Assembly: GCF_021391675.1 (NCBI RefSeq)
Contig: NZ_CP090095.1
Location: forward strand, 1,245,501 to 1,309,500
Reading direction: 5' to 3'
Origin: Neorhizobium galegae
GTDB lineage: Bacteria; Pseudomonadota; Alphaproteobacteria; Rhizobiales; Rhizobiaceae
Length of the DNA stretch: 64,000 nucleotides
Each line of letters opens with the position of its first letter. Within the stretch, counting starts at the first letter, position 1. Below the pieces are notes generated by a model that worked only from the letters and a program-made list of their open reading frames with translations, made no database searches and had not been told where the DNA came from. Position numbers and translations under genes: made by a program. Positions 17,558 to 25,167 of the stretch are shown one piece after another.

Positions 17558-17889
17558 TGGTCCAGTTCTTCGATCCCGGGCTGATGACCGCAAGGCTCGA
17601 CCTCGAGGCGCCGCAGGCGGTGCCGGACGGGCAGGGCGGCGCGACGGTGGCCTGGGAGGTGACGCTCTCGCTGTGGGCACGCATCGAGCCGGTTTCGTTC
17701 GTGGTAGCGGAACAGGCGGCCGCGGAGGTCGGCACCATCAGCCACCGCATCTGGGTACGGTTCCGCGACGGCATTTCGGCCGGGCAGCGGTTTCGCAAGG
17801 GCGCACGGATCTTCCTGGTGAAGCTGGTGCACGATCCGGACGAGACGCGGCGTTATCTCGTCTGCCAATGCGAGGAGGAAACCCGATGA
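17557..17889 (+). CDS. GTA head-tail adaptor/stopper (g7-like)
   Basis: This 110-aa protein reads LWARIEPVSFVVAEQAAAEV and SHRIWVRFRDGISAGQRF, the beta-barrel head closure family (phage head-tail adaptor). It would close the connector and attach the tail. It is coupled to the neighbours on both sides by 1-4 nt overlaps. Confidence 0.9.
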   Translation: MVQFFDPGLMTARLDLEAPQAVPDGQGGATVAWEVTLSLWARIEPVSFVVAEQAAAEVGTISHRIWVRFRDGISAGQRFRKGARIFLVKLVHDPDETRRYLVCQCEEETR

Positions 17890-18284
17890 CGGCGGGAAAC
17901 GCGCTTCTGCAGGCGATCCATCAGACGCTTGCCAACGATGCGGCGCTGACCGCGATCGTCGGTGCCGACGGCATCCGCGACCGGCTTCTGCCGCGGGCAA
18001 AGCTGCCCTGCGTGGTGTTCGGCGAGCTGGAGACACGGGATTTTTCGACCGCCAGCGAGGCCGGTGAGGAACATCTTCTGGTTCTGGAAATCTGGTCGGA
18101 TGGCGAGGGACGGCGGCAGGCGCAGGAGATCGCCGGGCTGGTGCACGGCCTGCTGCATGATGCGGCATTGGCTCTCGACGGTGCGGTGCTGGTGAACTTG
18201 CTGCAGGTGGGCACAAGGACGCGGCGGGAGCCGAAGACGAAGTTCTATCTGGCGGAGATGCGGTTCCGGGCGGTGACGGAATAG
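17886..18284 (+). CDS. GTA tail terminator, DUF3168 family (g8-like)
   Basis: This 132-aa protein has the DUF3168 pattern: helical N-terminus with repeated Ala, the VFGELETRDFSTASEAGEEH strand pair, and a C-terminal FYLAEMRFRAVTE. It is equivalent to RcGTA g8, which ends tail-tube growth. The ATGA overlap with g7 indicates coupling. After it the structural order is interrupted by a toxin-antitoxin pair and an MFS gene. Confidence 0.9.
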   Translation: MTAGNALLQAIHQTLANDAALTAIVGADGIRDRLLPRAKLPCVVFGELETRDFSTASEAGEEHLLVLEIWSDGEGRRQAQEIAGLVHGLLHDAALALDGAVLVNLLQVGTRTRREPKTKFYLAEMRFRAVTE

Positions 18285-18338
18285 GCTTGCGTAAATTACA
18301 CATTTTGCGTATTTTAAGTGGAGCCAAGGAGCAGCTTC

Positions 18339-18593
18339 ATGACTGAACCCCTCCGCGTTGCGGCGACGGAATTCGCGCGCAATTTTGCAAGATATCAGGA
18401 CGAGGCGATCAGCGCCAAGGTGATCAGTGTCACCAGTCACGGGCGCGTAGTAGGCGCTTATCTCTCCGCCAGCGAGCTTGCCCATTACGAAACGCTGAAG
18501 CGCAAGGAACGGGAGATCCTGACTGTCGGTGAACTGGACGAGGAGACGCTCTCTGCTATCCGTGACGCCGAATACGGCTCGATTACCAAGTGA
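18339..18593 (+). CDS. Phd/YefM-like antitoxin
   Basis: This 84-aa protein has an N-terminal Phd-type DNA-binding region (VAATEFARNFARYQDEAI, then VTSHGRVVGAYLS) and an acidic C-terminal tail. The ATG at 18339 has AAGGAG at good spacing. The stop overlaps the downstream GTG start (GTGA). An AT-rich stretch with two TGCGTA-type direct repeats just upstream may hold its operator. Confidence 0.75.
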   Translation: MTEPLRVAATEFARNFARYQDEAISAKVISVTSHGRVVGAYLSASELAHYETLKRKEREILTVGELDEETLSAIRDAEYGSITK

Positions 18594-19027
18594 GCTTTCC
18601 GGAGGCCAAGCCGGGTCTCGTCATCCGTTACGCGTTCCTCTGGAGCAGCGAGGAAGATCGCGGCTCAGTGGAGGCGGGCAAGGATCGTCCCTGCGCCATC
18701 GTTGTCGCCGCCTATAACCAGGCAGGCGCGATCCAGACGATCGTGGCGCCGGTGACGCATTCGCCGCCTCATGGCGACAATCCGAAGTCCTCGCTCGAAA
18801 TACCTGCTGCGATCTGCAGAAGCCTCGGCTTCGACGACGGCCGTCATTGGCTGCGGCTGGATGAACTCAACCGGTTCCTGTGGCCCGGCTACGATCTGAG
18901 ACCGCGTCCCGACGATGCGAGCCGTTGGGACTACGGCATGCTGCCGAAGGAATTCTTCGAGCTGATGCGCGGCCGCATCATCGACCTGGATCGCGAGCGG
19001 AAGAACAGGATCATGAAGCGGGACTAG
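18590..19027 (+). CDS. PemK/MazF-like toxin, putative
   Basis: This 145-aa protein shows PGLVIRYAFLW, KDRPCAIVVAAYN, VAPVTHSPP and a later RFLWPGYDLRP. The KDRP(C/A)-and-PVTHSP pattern resembles PemK/MazF-like toxins paired with small antitoxins in alphaproteobacteria. Coupling to the Phd-like gene supports a toxin role; the RNase activity is inferred. Its 3' end overlaps the convergent MFS gene by 17 bp. Confidence 0.65.
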   Translation: MSFPEAKPGLVIRYAFLWSSEEDRGSVEAGKDRPCAIVVAAYNQAGAIQTIVAPVTHSPPHGDNPKSSLEIPAAICRSLGFDDGRHWLRLDELNRFLWPGYDLRPRPDDASRWDYGMLPKEFFELMRGRIIDLDRERKNRIMKRD

Positions 19028-20237
19028 GTTCCGCCGTCCGCGCATTCGCCCGCCGTACCAGTCCCACCAGCATCAGCACCAATACCAGCGAGATTGCCGA
19101 GAGCACGGCGCCGGTCACAAGCGCTGCCGTGACGCCGGCGCGGTCGAGGATGGCGGTGAAGACGACCGGGGCGGCGGCAGTGGCAAGGTTCTGCGGCAGC
19201 GACAGGCGGGCCGATTGCAGGCCGAATTCGCCGGGCGAGAAGAGCGACAGCGGCAGGAGCGCACGGGCGACTGCGAGCACGCCGGTGCCGAAGCCATAGA
19301 GCAGCATGAAGACCACCAGGACCGGGGCAGAGGACGTGACGGTCGCGGCGAGCAGGAAGCTGAACAGGATCAGGCCGGTGCCGACGAGCGAAGTGAGCAG
19401 CGCATTGCCGCGCCTGCCGAGAGCCATGTCGACGAAGCGGGCGGAAACGCCGATCACGCCACGCGCCGAGCCGAGCTGCAGCGCAAGCGCCGGCGAGGCG
19501 CCGGCCTGTTGCAGCAGGGCCAGCAGCGAGGGCGACAGGCCGAAGCTGATGAACGAGCTGATCGCGGTGGCAGCGGCCACCAGGAAGAAGGCACGACGGC
19601 GTTCCGGCGGGGTGAAATCGACCGGGGCCGTATCCGTGGCTTGGGTTTGCCCGTTGCGGTCGATCGGTTTGGGAAGACCGAACAGATAGAGCGGCAGGCA
19701 GATGAAGAGCTGCAGCATGGCTGAGAATACGAACGTCATCCGCCAGCCGACGAGATCGTTCATCAGCGTCAGGGCCGGCCAGAAAATGGTCGCCGAAAGC
19801 CCGGTGAACAGCATCAGGATGGCAATGACGCGCTTGCCGTCCAGGCCCTCGCGCTCGACGACCGCCGTATAGGCCGGCGCCGACAGGCCGAGCGCGCCGC
19901 CGATGCCGATGACGATCCAGGCGAGACCGTAGACCAGGATTTCGTGGGCGCTCGCCAGCAGCAGCAGGCCGATCGCGAAGATGACGGACGCGCAGGCCAT
20001 GACTTTTGCGGCGCCATGGCGGCCGAGCAGCCGGCCGGTCGCGGGACCGGCGAGCGCACTGACCAGCATCATGATCGACAGGCCGAAGAACACGACCTCG
20101 TTCGGGAGGTCGAGTTCCGGCGCGACGATGCGGCCCATGACCCCGAGCATTTCGGAGGTCGTGCCCCAGGAGATGATCTGGGTGACGGCGAGCACGGCGA
20201 TCGTCTGCGCCGAGCGCAGGGGGAGAGTTTTGGGCAT
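19011..20237 (-). CDS. MFS transporter inserted in the GTA cluster
   Basis: This 408-aa protein has about 12 hydrophobic helices (IAVLAVTQIISWGTTSEMLG at the start, ATGRLLGRHGAAKVMACASV as the motif A region). It is the only sizeable antisense gene in the GTA region and separates g8 from g9. ORF extension upstream of 20237 is not protein-like. An ATG at 20252 is an alternative start; neither has a clear ribosome site. The substrate is unknown. Confidence 0.85.
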   Translation of the reverse strand: MPKTLPLRSAQTIAVLAVTQIISWGTTSEMLGVMGRIVAPELDLPNEVVFFGLSIMMLVSALAGPATGRLLGRHGAAKVMACASVIFAIGLLLLASAHEILVYGLAWIVIGIGGALGLSAPAYTAVVEREGLDGKRVIAILMLFTGLSATIFWPALTLMNDLVGWRMTFVFSAMLQLFICLPLYLFGLPKPIDRNGQTQATDTAPVDFTPPERRRAFFLVAAATAISSFISFGLSPSLLALLQQAGASPALALQLGSARGVIGVSARFVDMALGRRGNALLTSLVGTGLILFSFLLAATVTSSAPVLVVFMLLYGFGTGVLAVARALLPLSLFSPGEFGLQSARLSLPQNLATAAAPVVFTAILDRAGVTAALVTGAVLSAISLVLVLMLVGLVRRANARTAEPSPAS

Positions 20238-20343
20238 GGCGGCGGGAGGCATTCGCGAAAGGGATGGTTGAGCGCCCGGTGCTCTAGCACCGCATTTTAC
20301 GGCGCGGAAGCGACAAACGGACAACAGCGGAAAGGACTTCCAC

Positions 20344-20751
20344 ATGGTGGCGCAGAAGGGCAAGGATCTGCTCTTGAAGATCGACAATGACGGCGCGTTC
20401 CTGACGGTGGCGGGGTTGCGCTCGAAGCGGCTGGCCTTCAATGCCGAGACCGTCGACATCACCGATGCCGAAAGCGCCGGACGCTGGCGTGAGTTGCTGG
20501 GCGGCGCCGGCGTGCAGCGCGCTTCTCTGACCGGCGCCGGTATTTTCAAGGACCAGGAAAGCGATGCGCTGGTGCGGGCCGCGTTTTTTGCCGGCAGCAT
20601 TCTGGCCTGGCAGATCCTGATCCCGGCCTTCGGCACGGTGACCGGACCGTTCCAGGTGACGGCGCTCGAATATTCCGGCGAGCACAATGGCGAGATCCGC
20701 TTTGAACTGGCACTGGAATCGGCCGGCAGCCTGACCTTCGGAGTGCTGTGA
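20344..20751 (+). CDS. GTA major tail protein, TP901-1 family (g9-like)
   Basis: This 135-aa tube protein starts MVAQKGKDLLLKIDNDGAF and shows ETVDITDAESAGRWRELLGG and LEYSGEHNGEIRFELALESA, the signatures of the TP901-1 major tail family. The protein stacks into the tail tube. It lies directly after the antisense MFS gene and begins the tail gene block. Confidence 0.92.
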   Translation: MVAQKGKDLLLKIDNDGAFLTVAGLRSKRLAFNAETVDITDAESAGRWRELLGGAGVQRASLTGAGIFKDQESDALVRAAFFAGSILAWQILIPAFGTVTGPFQVTALEYSGEHNGEIRFELALESAGSLTFGVL

Positions 20752-21098
20752 TGGCGGGCGGACACGCGAACCGCAGGCGCGGCGAGGTGGAGGCGGTGAT
20801 CGACGGCGAGCGCCGCATCCTCTGCCTGACGCTCGGCGCATTGGCGGAGCTGGAAACTGCGTTTGCGGCCGGCGACCTCAACGGGTTGGCGGACCGGTTT
20901 TCCTCCGGGCGGCTGAAGGCGGCGGACATGATCCGGCTGATCGGTGCCGGCCTGAGGGGCGGCGGCAATCTGCTCTCCGACGACGAGGTGGCGGCGATGA
21001 GTATCGAGGGTGGAATTTTAGGCTACGCGCGGATTGTCGGCGATCTGCTGGCGGCGACGTTTGGGGCGCCGTGCGGGGAGGCCGCGGCAAACCCTTGA
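20751..21098 (+). CDS. GTA tail assembly protein (g10-like)
   Basis: This protein of about 115 aa reads RRGEVEAVIDGERRILCLTL and ELETAFAAGDLNGLADRF, matching the small GTA_gp10-type tail assembly chaperone family. The ATG at 20751 overlaps the g9 stop (TGATG); a GTG at 20748 is also possible. It is followed by the second small chaperone gene with an overlap. Confidence 0.85.
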   Translation: MAGGHANRRRGEVEAVIDGERRILCLTLGALAELETAFAAGDLNGLADRFSSGRLKAADMIRLIGAGLRGGGNLLSDDEVAAMSIEGGILGYARIVGDLLAATFGAPCGEAAANP

Positions 21099-21346
21099 AT
21101 GCCGCAGTGGGATTCGGAGTGATCGCAGCAGGAGTTCCCGACACTGCGATCGAAGAGGCGAGGCGACCGTTTCCGTGGGATGCGGTGATGCATGCCGGCC
21201 TCTGCCTGCTGCGGCTTCCGCCGAGAGATTTCTGGGCGCTGACGCCGGTCGAGTTTTCTGCCATGGCCGGCGGACTGAGGGGACGTGGCGCGGGTCTGGA
21301 GAAGGCCGGGCTGGACGCGCTGATGCGGGCGTTTCCGGATGGGTGA
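21095..21346 (+). CDS. GTA tail assembly chaperone (g10.1-like)
   Basis: This 83-aa protein contains FPWDAVMHAGLCLLRLPPRD and FWALTPVEFSAMAGG, the typical pattern of the small GTA chaperone family (rcc01693-like). The TTG at 21095 overlaps the preceding stop and has GGGAGG upstream, so it is preferred over the GTG at 21071. Together with g10 it probably guides tape-measure loading. Confidence 0.82.
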   Translation: MNAAVGFGVIAAGVPDTAIEEARRPFPWDAVMHAGLCLLRLPPRDFWALTPVEFSAMAGGLRGRGAGLEKAGLDALMRAFPDG

Positions 21347-21378
21347 ATTAGGGCCGCGGCGACAAAAGGGAGTTCACC

Positions 21379-21909
21379 ATGGAAGACGACAATAGCTTGG
21401 CCGGCACGCTCTCCGGCGCGGAGGCACTGACCGGCGTGATGGCGGATCTCGAAGTGCGTTCGCAGCGCTTCGGCGCGGCGCTGACCGGGGCGCTCAGGTC
21501 CGCGACGACAGGCGGGCGCGGGCTCGAGGACGTACTCAAGGGGCTCGGCAACCGGCTTTCGGATATCGCGCTGGCCGCTGGCCTCAGGCCGCTCGAAAAC
21601 ATGCTGGGCAGTGCGATCGGCGGGCTTGTCGGGTCGGTGACGCCGTTTGCCGACGGCGGTGTCGTGCGCTCCCCGAGCTTCTTCCCGATGGGCGGCGATA
21701 TGGGCCTGATGGGCGAGGCCGGCGCGGAAGCGATCCTGCCGCTCAGGCGCGGGCCGGACGGCGCGCTCGGCGTTGCGACGGCCGGCGGCGCCACGCCGCA
21801 GATCGTCTTCAACGTGACGGCAAGCGACGCCGCGAGCTTTCGGAAAAGCGAAGGGCAGATTTCCGCCATGCTGGCCCGCAGTGTTTCGCGCGGACGGCGC
21901 GGCCTGTGA
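21379..21909 (+). CDS. GTA tape measure protein (g11-like)
   Basis: This 176-aa protein ends with the diagnostic block SPSFFPMGGDMGLMGEAGAE, then ILPLRRGPDGALGV, and has Gly/Ala-rich hydrophobic stretches in the middle. RcGTA tapes are short compared with phage tapes, and this length agrees. It sets tail length and probably takes part in membrane penetration. It appears intact. Confidence 0.88.
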   Translation: MEDDNSLAGTLSGAEALTGVMADLEVRSQRFGAALTGALRSATTGGRGLEDVLKGLGNRLSDIALAAGLRPLENMLGSAIGGLVGSVTPFADGGVVRSPSFFPMGGDMGLMGEAGAEAILPLRRGPDGALGVATAGGATPQIVFNVTASDAASFRKSEGQISAMLARSVSRGRRGL

Positions 21910-21932
21910 CGATGATGTTGCGAGGATGAGAG

Positions 21933-22571
21933 ATGAGCGGTTTTCACGAGGTTCGGTTCCCGTTGCGCCTGGCGCTCGGGGCGACCGGCGGGCCGGTGCG
22001 GCGCACCGATATCGTCAATCTTTCCAACGGGCGCGAGCAGCGTAACCAGCGCTGGCGGGATTCAAGGCGCAACTATGATGCCGGTTCGGGAGTGAAGTCG
22101 CTCACCGATCTTTATGCGGTGCTGGAATTTTTCGAGGCGCGGGGCGGGCAGCTTTACGGCTTTCGGTTCCGCGATCCGGTCGACTGGAAATCCTGCGCAC
22201 CGGGCGAGGCGGTATCGGCGACCGATCAGGCGATCGGCACGGGCGACGGGGAGACTGCAGCGTTCCAGCTCGTCAAAATCTACGCGGATGGCGCGGGGAG
22301 CTGGGTCCGGCGGATCGTCAAGCCGGTTGCAGGAACGGTCGCGTTGTCGGTGGACGGCATTGCGCAAGCGCCGGAGGCTTTTTCCGGTGATGCGGCGACG
22401 GGGATCGTCACCTTTGCCGCCGGCCATGTTCCGGCGATCGGCGCGGTGGTGCGGGCGGGTTACGAATTCGACGTGCCGGTGCGGTTCGACACCGACCGGA
22501 TCGACGTCAATCTCGCGCATTTCGATGCCGGGCGCATCCCGACCATTCCGCTGACGGAGGTTTTGGCATGA
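21933..22571 (+). CDS. GTA distal tail protein, DUF2460 family (g12-like)
   Basis: This 212-aa protein starts GFHEVRFPLRLALGATGGPV and contains RNQRWRDSRRNYDAGSGVKS and a YGFRFRDPVDWKS block, the DUF2460/TIGR02217 signature. It forms the ring at the tail end. Its stop overlaps the g13 start (ATGA). Confidence 0.92.
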   Translation: MSGFHEVRFPLRLALGATGGPVRRTDIVNLSNGREQRNQRWRDSRRNYDAGSGVKSLTDLYAVLEFFEARGGQLYGFRFRDPVDWKSCAPGEAVSATDQAIGTGDGETAAFQLVKIYADGAGSWVRRIVKPVAGTVALSVDGIAQAPEAFSGDAATGIVTFAAGHVPAIGAVVRAGYEFDVPVRFDTDRIDVNLAHFDAGRIPTIPLTEVLA

Positions 22572-23425
22572 GAACGATACCGGCTGATCTGGCCGAACAT
22601 CTGGCGCAGGAGGCAACGACCACCTGCCACGCATGGCGGGTGACGCGGCGGGACCGGGCGGTGCTGGGATTTACCGAACACGACCATGACCTGACATTCG
22701 GCGGCACGACCTTCCTGGCGGCGAGCGGGTTTTCGGCAAGCGAGGCAGAAGCGGCAACGGGGCTTTCGGCGGGTGCCGACGAGGTGGCCGGTGGGTTTTC
22801 GAATGCGGCGATCCGCGAGCAGGATTTGGCAACCGGCAGGTATGACGGTGCGCGGGTGGAACTGTTTCTCGTCAACTGGGCGGCGGCGGATCAGCATGTT
22901 CTCTTGAACGTGCGGGAGATCGGCGAGGTTTCCCGCGCCGGCGGGCAGTTTCGCGCTGAGCTGCGCAGCCTGGCGCATCGGCTGAGCCAGCCACAGGGGC
23001 GCGTCTATAACCGGCGCTGTGACGCGAGCCTCGGGGATGCACGCTGTGGTGTAGACCTTGATCTGTGGCGGGGCGAGGGGGCGGTGATCGCGGTGAAGGA
23101 TGCCAGCCGGATTGTCGTCTCGGGCCTCGGCGGTTTCGCGAGCGATTTCTTTCGGCAGGGCGTGCTGACGTTTGCGGGTGGCGTGGCGGTCGATGTCGAC
23201 GCGCACGAAAAGAGCGCGGACGGTTCGGTGGCGCTGACTTTCTGGTTGCCGCTGGAGGAGCCGGTTGCGGCGGGCCACACGTTCACGGTAACCGCGGGTT
23301 GCGACAAGTCCTTTGCGACCTGCAAGAGGCGCTTTGCGAACCATCTGAATTTCCGCGGCTTTCCTTTTCACGTTTGGAAGGAAACTGGGCAAAAACATAT
23401 GTATCGGTTTGGGCAGCTTTGTTGA
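22568..23425 (+). pseudogene. GTA tail hub protein, DUF2163 family (g13-like), 3' end replaced
   Basis: Codons 1 to about 265 encode a normal DUF2163/TIGR02218 hub. It has MRTIPADLAEHLAQEATTTC at the start, YNRRCDASLGDARCGVDLD in the middle and the Cys-rich CDKSFATCKRRFANHLNFRG near the end. Family members normally continue for another 20-30 residues after NFRGFP. Here the reading diverges at about 23365 into KETGQKHMYRFGQLC and stops. This is the left junction of the island. Most of the fold is retained, but the following tail genes are missing. Confidence 0.82.
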
Positions 23426-23884
23426 AGGTCTCGGTGACAAGTTGTTCCCTGTTCGATCCCCCGGAGGGGATCGAACCCGCCGTAAGGCGGAACTGATGTT
23501 CCCCGTCCCGATAAGCCTCGCAAGCCATGTAAGGAAATCGATGTCACCCGAAGGGCCGGAGGACGGTCGAGGGCCGTAGCCCGAGATCCGTTGACCTCGA
23601 TTTCCGTCATGGCATGCTGGTTCTCGGGAAAGGAAGAAAACAAGAGTATGCGAGCGCGCTCGCATTCCGCTTAAAACGAAGTCGGGCCGGGTCAGCGGTG
23701 CCTCATTGCTGAGCTGGCTCGGTCCGACTTCGGCTTAAAAAGAATGTCGGGCGTTAGCCCGTCCGTTTTTCTTACGACCCGAAGGGGCGTCGGACCTGCT
23801 CCGTAGCGAAGCGAAGGAGTGGGCTTTGAGAGCGGCTTCCAAAAGGCGGCTTTCGCTTGACGCAGCCGACTGAAAATTTCTGCA
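23426..23884. other. Noncoding stretch packed with hairpins
   Basis: Seven structures follow each other. They are: stem GTTCGATCCC/GGGATCGAAC at 23451-23476; CCGCC-GTAA-GGCGG at 23477-23490; GGAAC-TGAT-GTTCC at 23489-23502; a long stem CCATG..GGAAATCGA..GTCA paired with TGAC..TCGATTTCC..CATGG at 23525-23612; an 18-bp palindrome at 23648-23665; CGAAGTCGG/CCGACTTCG with inner TCAGC/GCTGA at 23677-23732; and CGGGC-GTTA-GCCCG at 23748-23761 followed by TCCGTTTTTCTT, terminator-like. No convincing ORF. It may be a structured RNA or a cluster of protein-binding palindromes. Confidence 0.6.
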
Positions 23885-24427
23885 CTACCGCGTGGACGAA
23901 TTTTGCTTACGTCCACGAAGGTTCGGCCGCGGTGCTCTTGCTTTTGAATCGTCCTGCACTGAATTCCACCGTATCGCCCAACCTGCCAGCCCTTGAGGCC
24001 GAATGAACTCAACTCCCTTGGACAGGATATGCTGAACCAAGAAAAGGCGCGTCTCACGCTCTACCGATTCTTCTTCAGCCTCGACCCTCCGAACAGTGGA
24101 CACGCTCAAACTGGCGTCGACACCCAACGACTTTTGGGAATGTTGCAACCCCACTCGAGCGGCCCGAATTAGGCGTGCTGGTACATCGCTCTCGCCTGTA
24201 TCCGCTGATTCGATGATGCTCCAGCCCTCACCATCATGCGGCGGCAGAAATCTCAGACCACGGCGCTTGAAGTAGTCGACGAGCGATCGGTGCACTGCGG
24301 GGGACGACGGGGTGGTCTCCGCACGCTGAATAGCCCGTCTCGAACGTTTGCTCGCAAGCGCCATCGCATCCTGGCTTTCACCAAGAAGCTCTCTTGCTGC
24401 TTTTAGCATTAACGGGGGCACCCTCAT
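23885..24427 (-). CDS. DNA-binding regulator with two tandem HTH units
   Basis: This 180-aa protein contains two similar halves. The first has MLKAARELLGESQDAMA, then RRAIQRAE and RRGLRFLPPHDGEGWSI; the second has LIRAARVGLQHSQKSLG, then STVRRVEAEE and SKGVEFIRPQGLAGWAI. Each half looks like an XRE-type HTH followed by a short strand. A single-protein tandem regulator is inferred. It is divergent from the DUF6634-AAA genes and probably controls the shared 24428-24580 region. An alternative start is 24409. Confidence 0.65.
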   Translation of the reverse strand: MRVPPLMLKAARELLGESQDAMALASKRSRRAIQRAETTPSSPAVHRSLVDYFKRRGLRFLPPHDGEGWSIIESADTGESDVPARLIRAARVGLQHSQKSLGVDASLSVSTVRRVEAEEESVERETRLFLVQHILSKGVEFIRPQGLAGWAIRWNSVQDDSKARAPRPNLRGRKQNSSTR

Positions 24428-24580
24428 AAGGATTGAATGTCATTGCCCCGTCCTTAAATCAAATCAGTTGACGCCGAGAATGAAAAGGCGTCTACAAAGA
24501 TCGAAAAGGCGTCCTGAAAGAATGATTTTGAGCGAATCCTTGATGCCCTTAACTCGAATCACGTTTCTAATAGGTGCCCC

Positions 24581-24892
24581 GTGCCTTCTCCAAAATTCTT
24601 CGCCGACATCGAAATCGTAGAAACGCTTGCAACAGACCTTGCAGCTCTTCGGGACGGTGCCTTCGATTTTTCACGGCTCGGGGATGCTCCGCTAATCAAT
24701 GACGCCTCTTTCGGAAAACGCGCTGCGGTCTGCCTGCGAGGATTCGTTGCAGGTCACCCACGCCTTTCAGACGGTGAGCGGGTCATGACATCTGAACTTT
24801 GGGCAACGTGCGAAGTGGGGGGACTTCTTTTCGCACGCACGCTTTCGCGTTGGTATCGCATTGAGCGCGCAGTCGATCTTGGCAAACATTGA
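24581..24892 (+). CDS. DUF6634-like small protein
   Basis: This 103-aa protein contains ALRDGAFDFSRLGDAPLIND, GHPRLSDGERVMTSELWA and ARTLSRWYRI. The HPRL..G..(V/I)xTSxLWA...ARTLSRxYR pattern is the DUF6634 family (recalled, not searched), which often sits beside AAA+ genes in rhizobia. Function unknown. It starts with GTG. It is the first gene of the presumed AAA+ operon. Confidence 0.6.
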   Translation: MPSPKFFADIEIVETLATDLAALRDGAFDFSRLGDAPLINDASFGKRAAVCLRGFVAGHPRLSDGERVMTSELWATCEVGGLLFARTLSRWYRIERAVDLGKH

Positions 24893-24984
24893 AACCTGCA
24901 CCCGTTCTCGCCGCCTCTCTTCTCCCTCCACCCCCTGAGCCCTTGTTTTCAATTTGCCGTCGCCGGCGGCTCGGAGACCTATTA

Positions 24985-25140
24985 ATGAAGAACCGTATCG
25001 CTCCCGTCGAGTTTTCCGAACTTCGGCGAAACCCCGCAAAGTTCATGATGACCTGCGCGCTAAAAGCTGCCCTTCGTCAGACGCCACAGTTTCAGCAGAA
25101 TGCAAAGGGCATAATGCTCTGTATTGTTGACAAGAACTGA
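24985..25140 (+). pseudogene. N-terminal fragment of the AAA+/M41 protein, ended by in-frame TGA
   Basis: This fragment of 51 codons starts at an ATG behind GGAGAC and ends at the TGA at 25138-25140. The reading frame continues without a shift into the AAA+ protein, which otherwise lacks a sensible start. The fragment is rich in Ala/Leu helices (MMTCALKAALRQTPQFQQN), as in the N-terminal domains of such ATPases. It is best read as the true N-terminus separated by one stop codon. Confidence 0.6.
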
Positions 25141-25167
25141 ATCTGGCACGCGAAGGCCGCAGCATCG

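Noticed and set aside
23451..23476. GTTCGATCCC resembling a tRNA T-arm (tRNA fragment or att site)
   Set aside because: It pairs with itself as a perfect hairpin and no acceptor, D or anticodon arm can be built around it.
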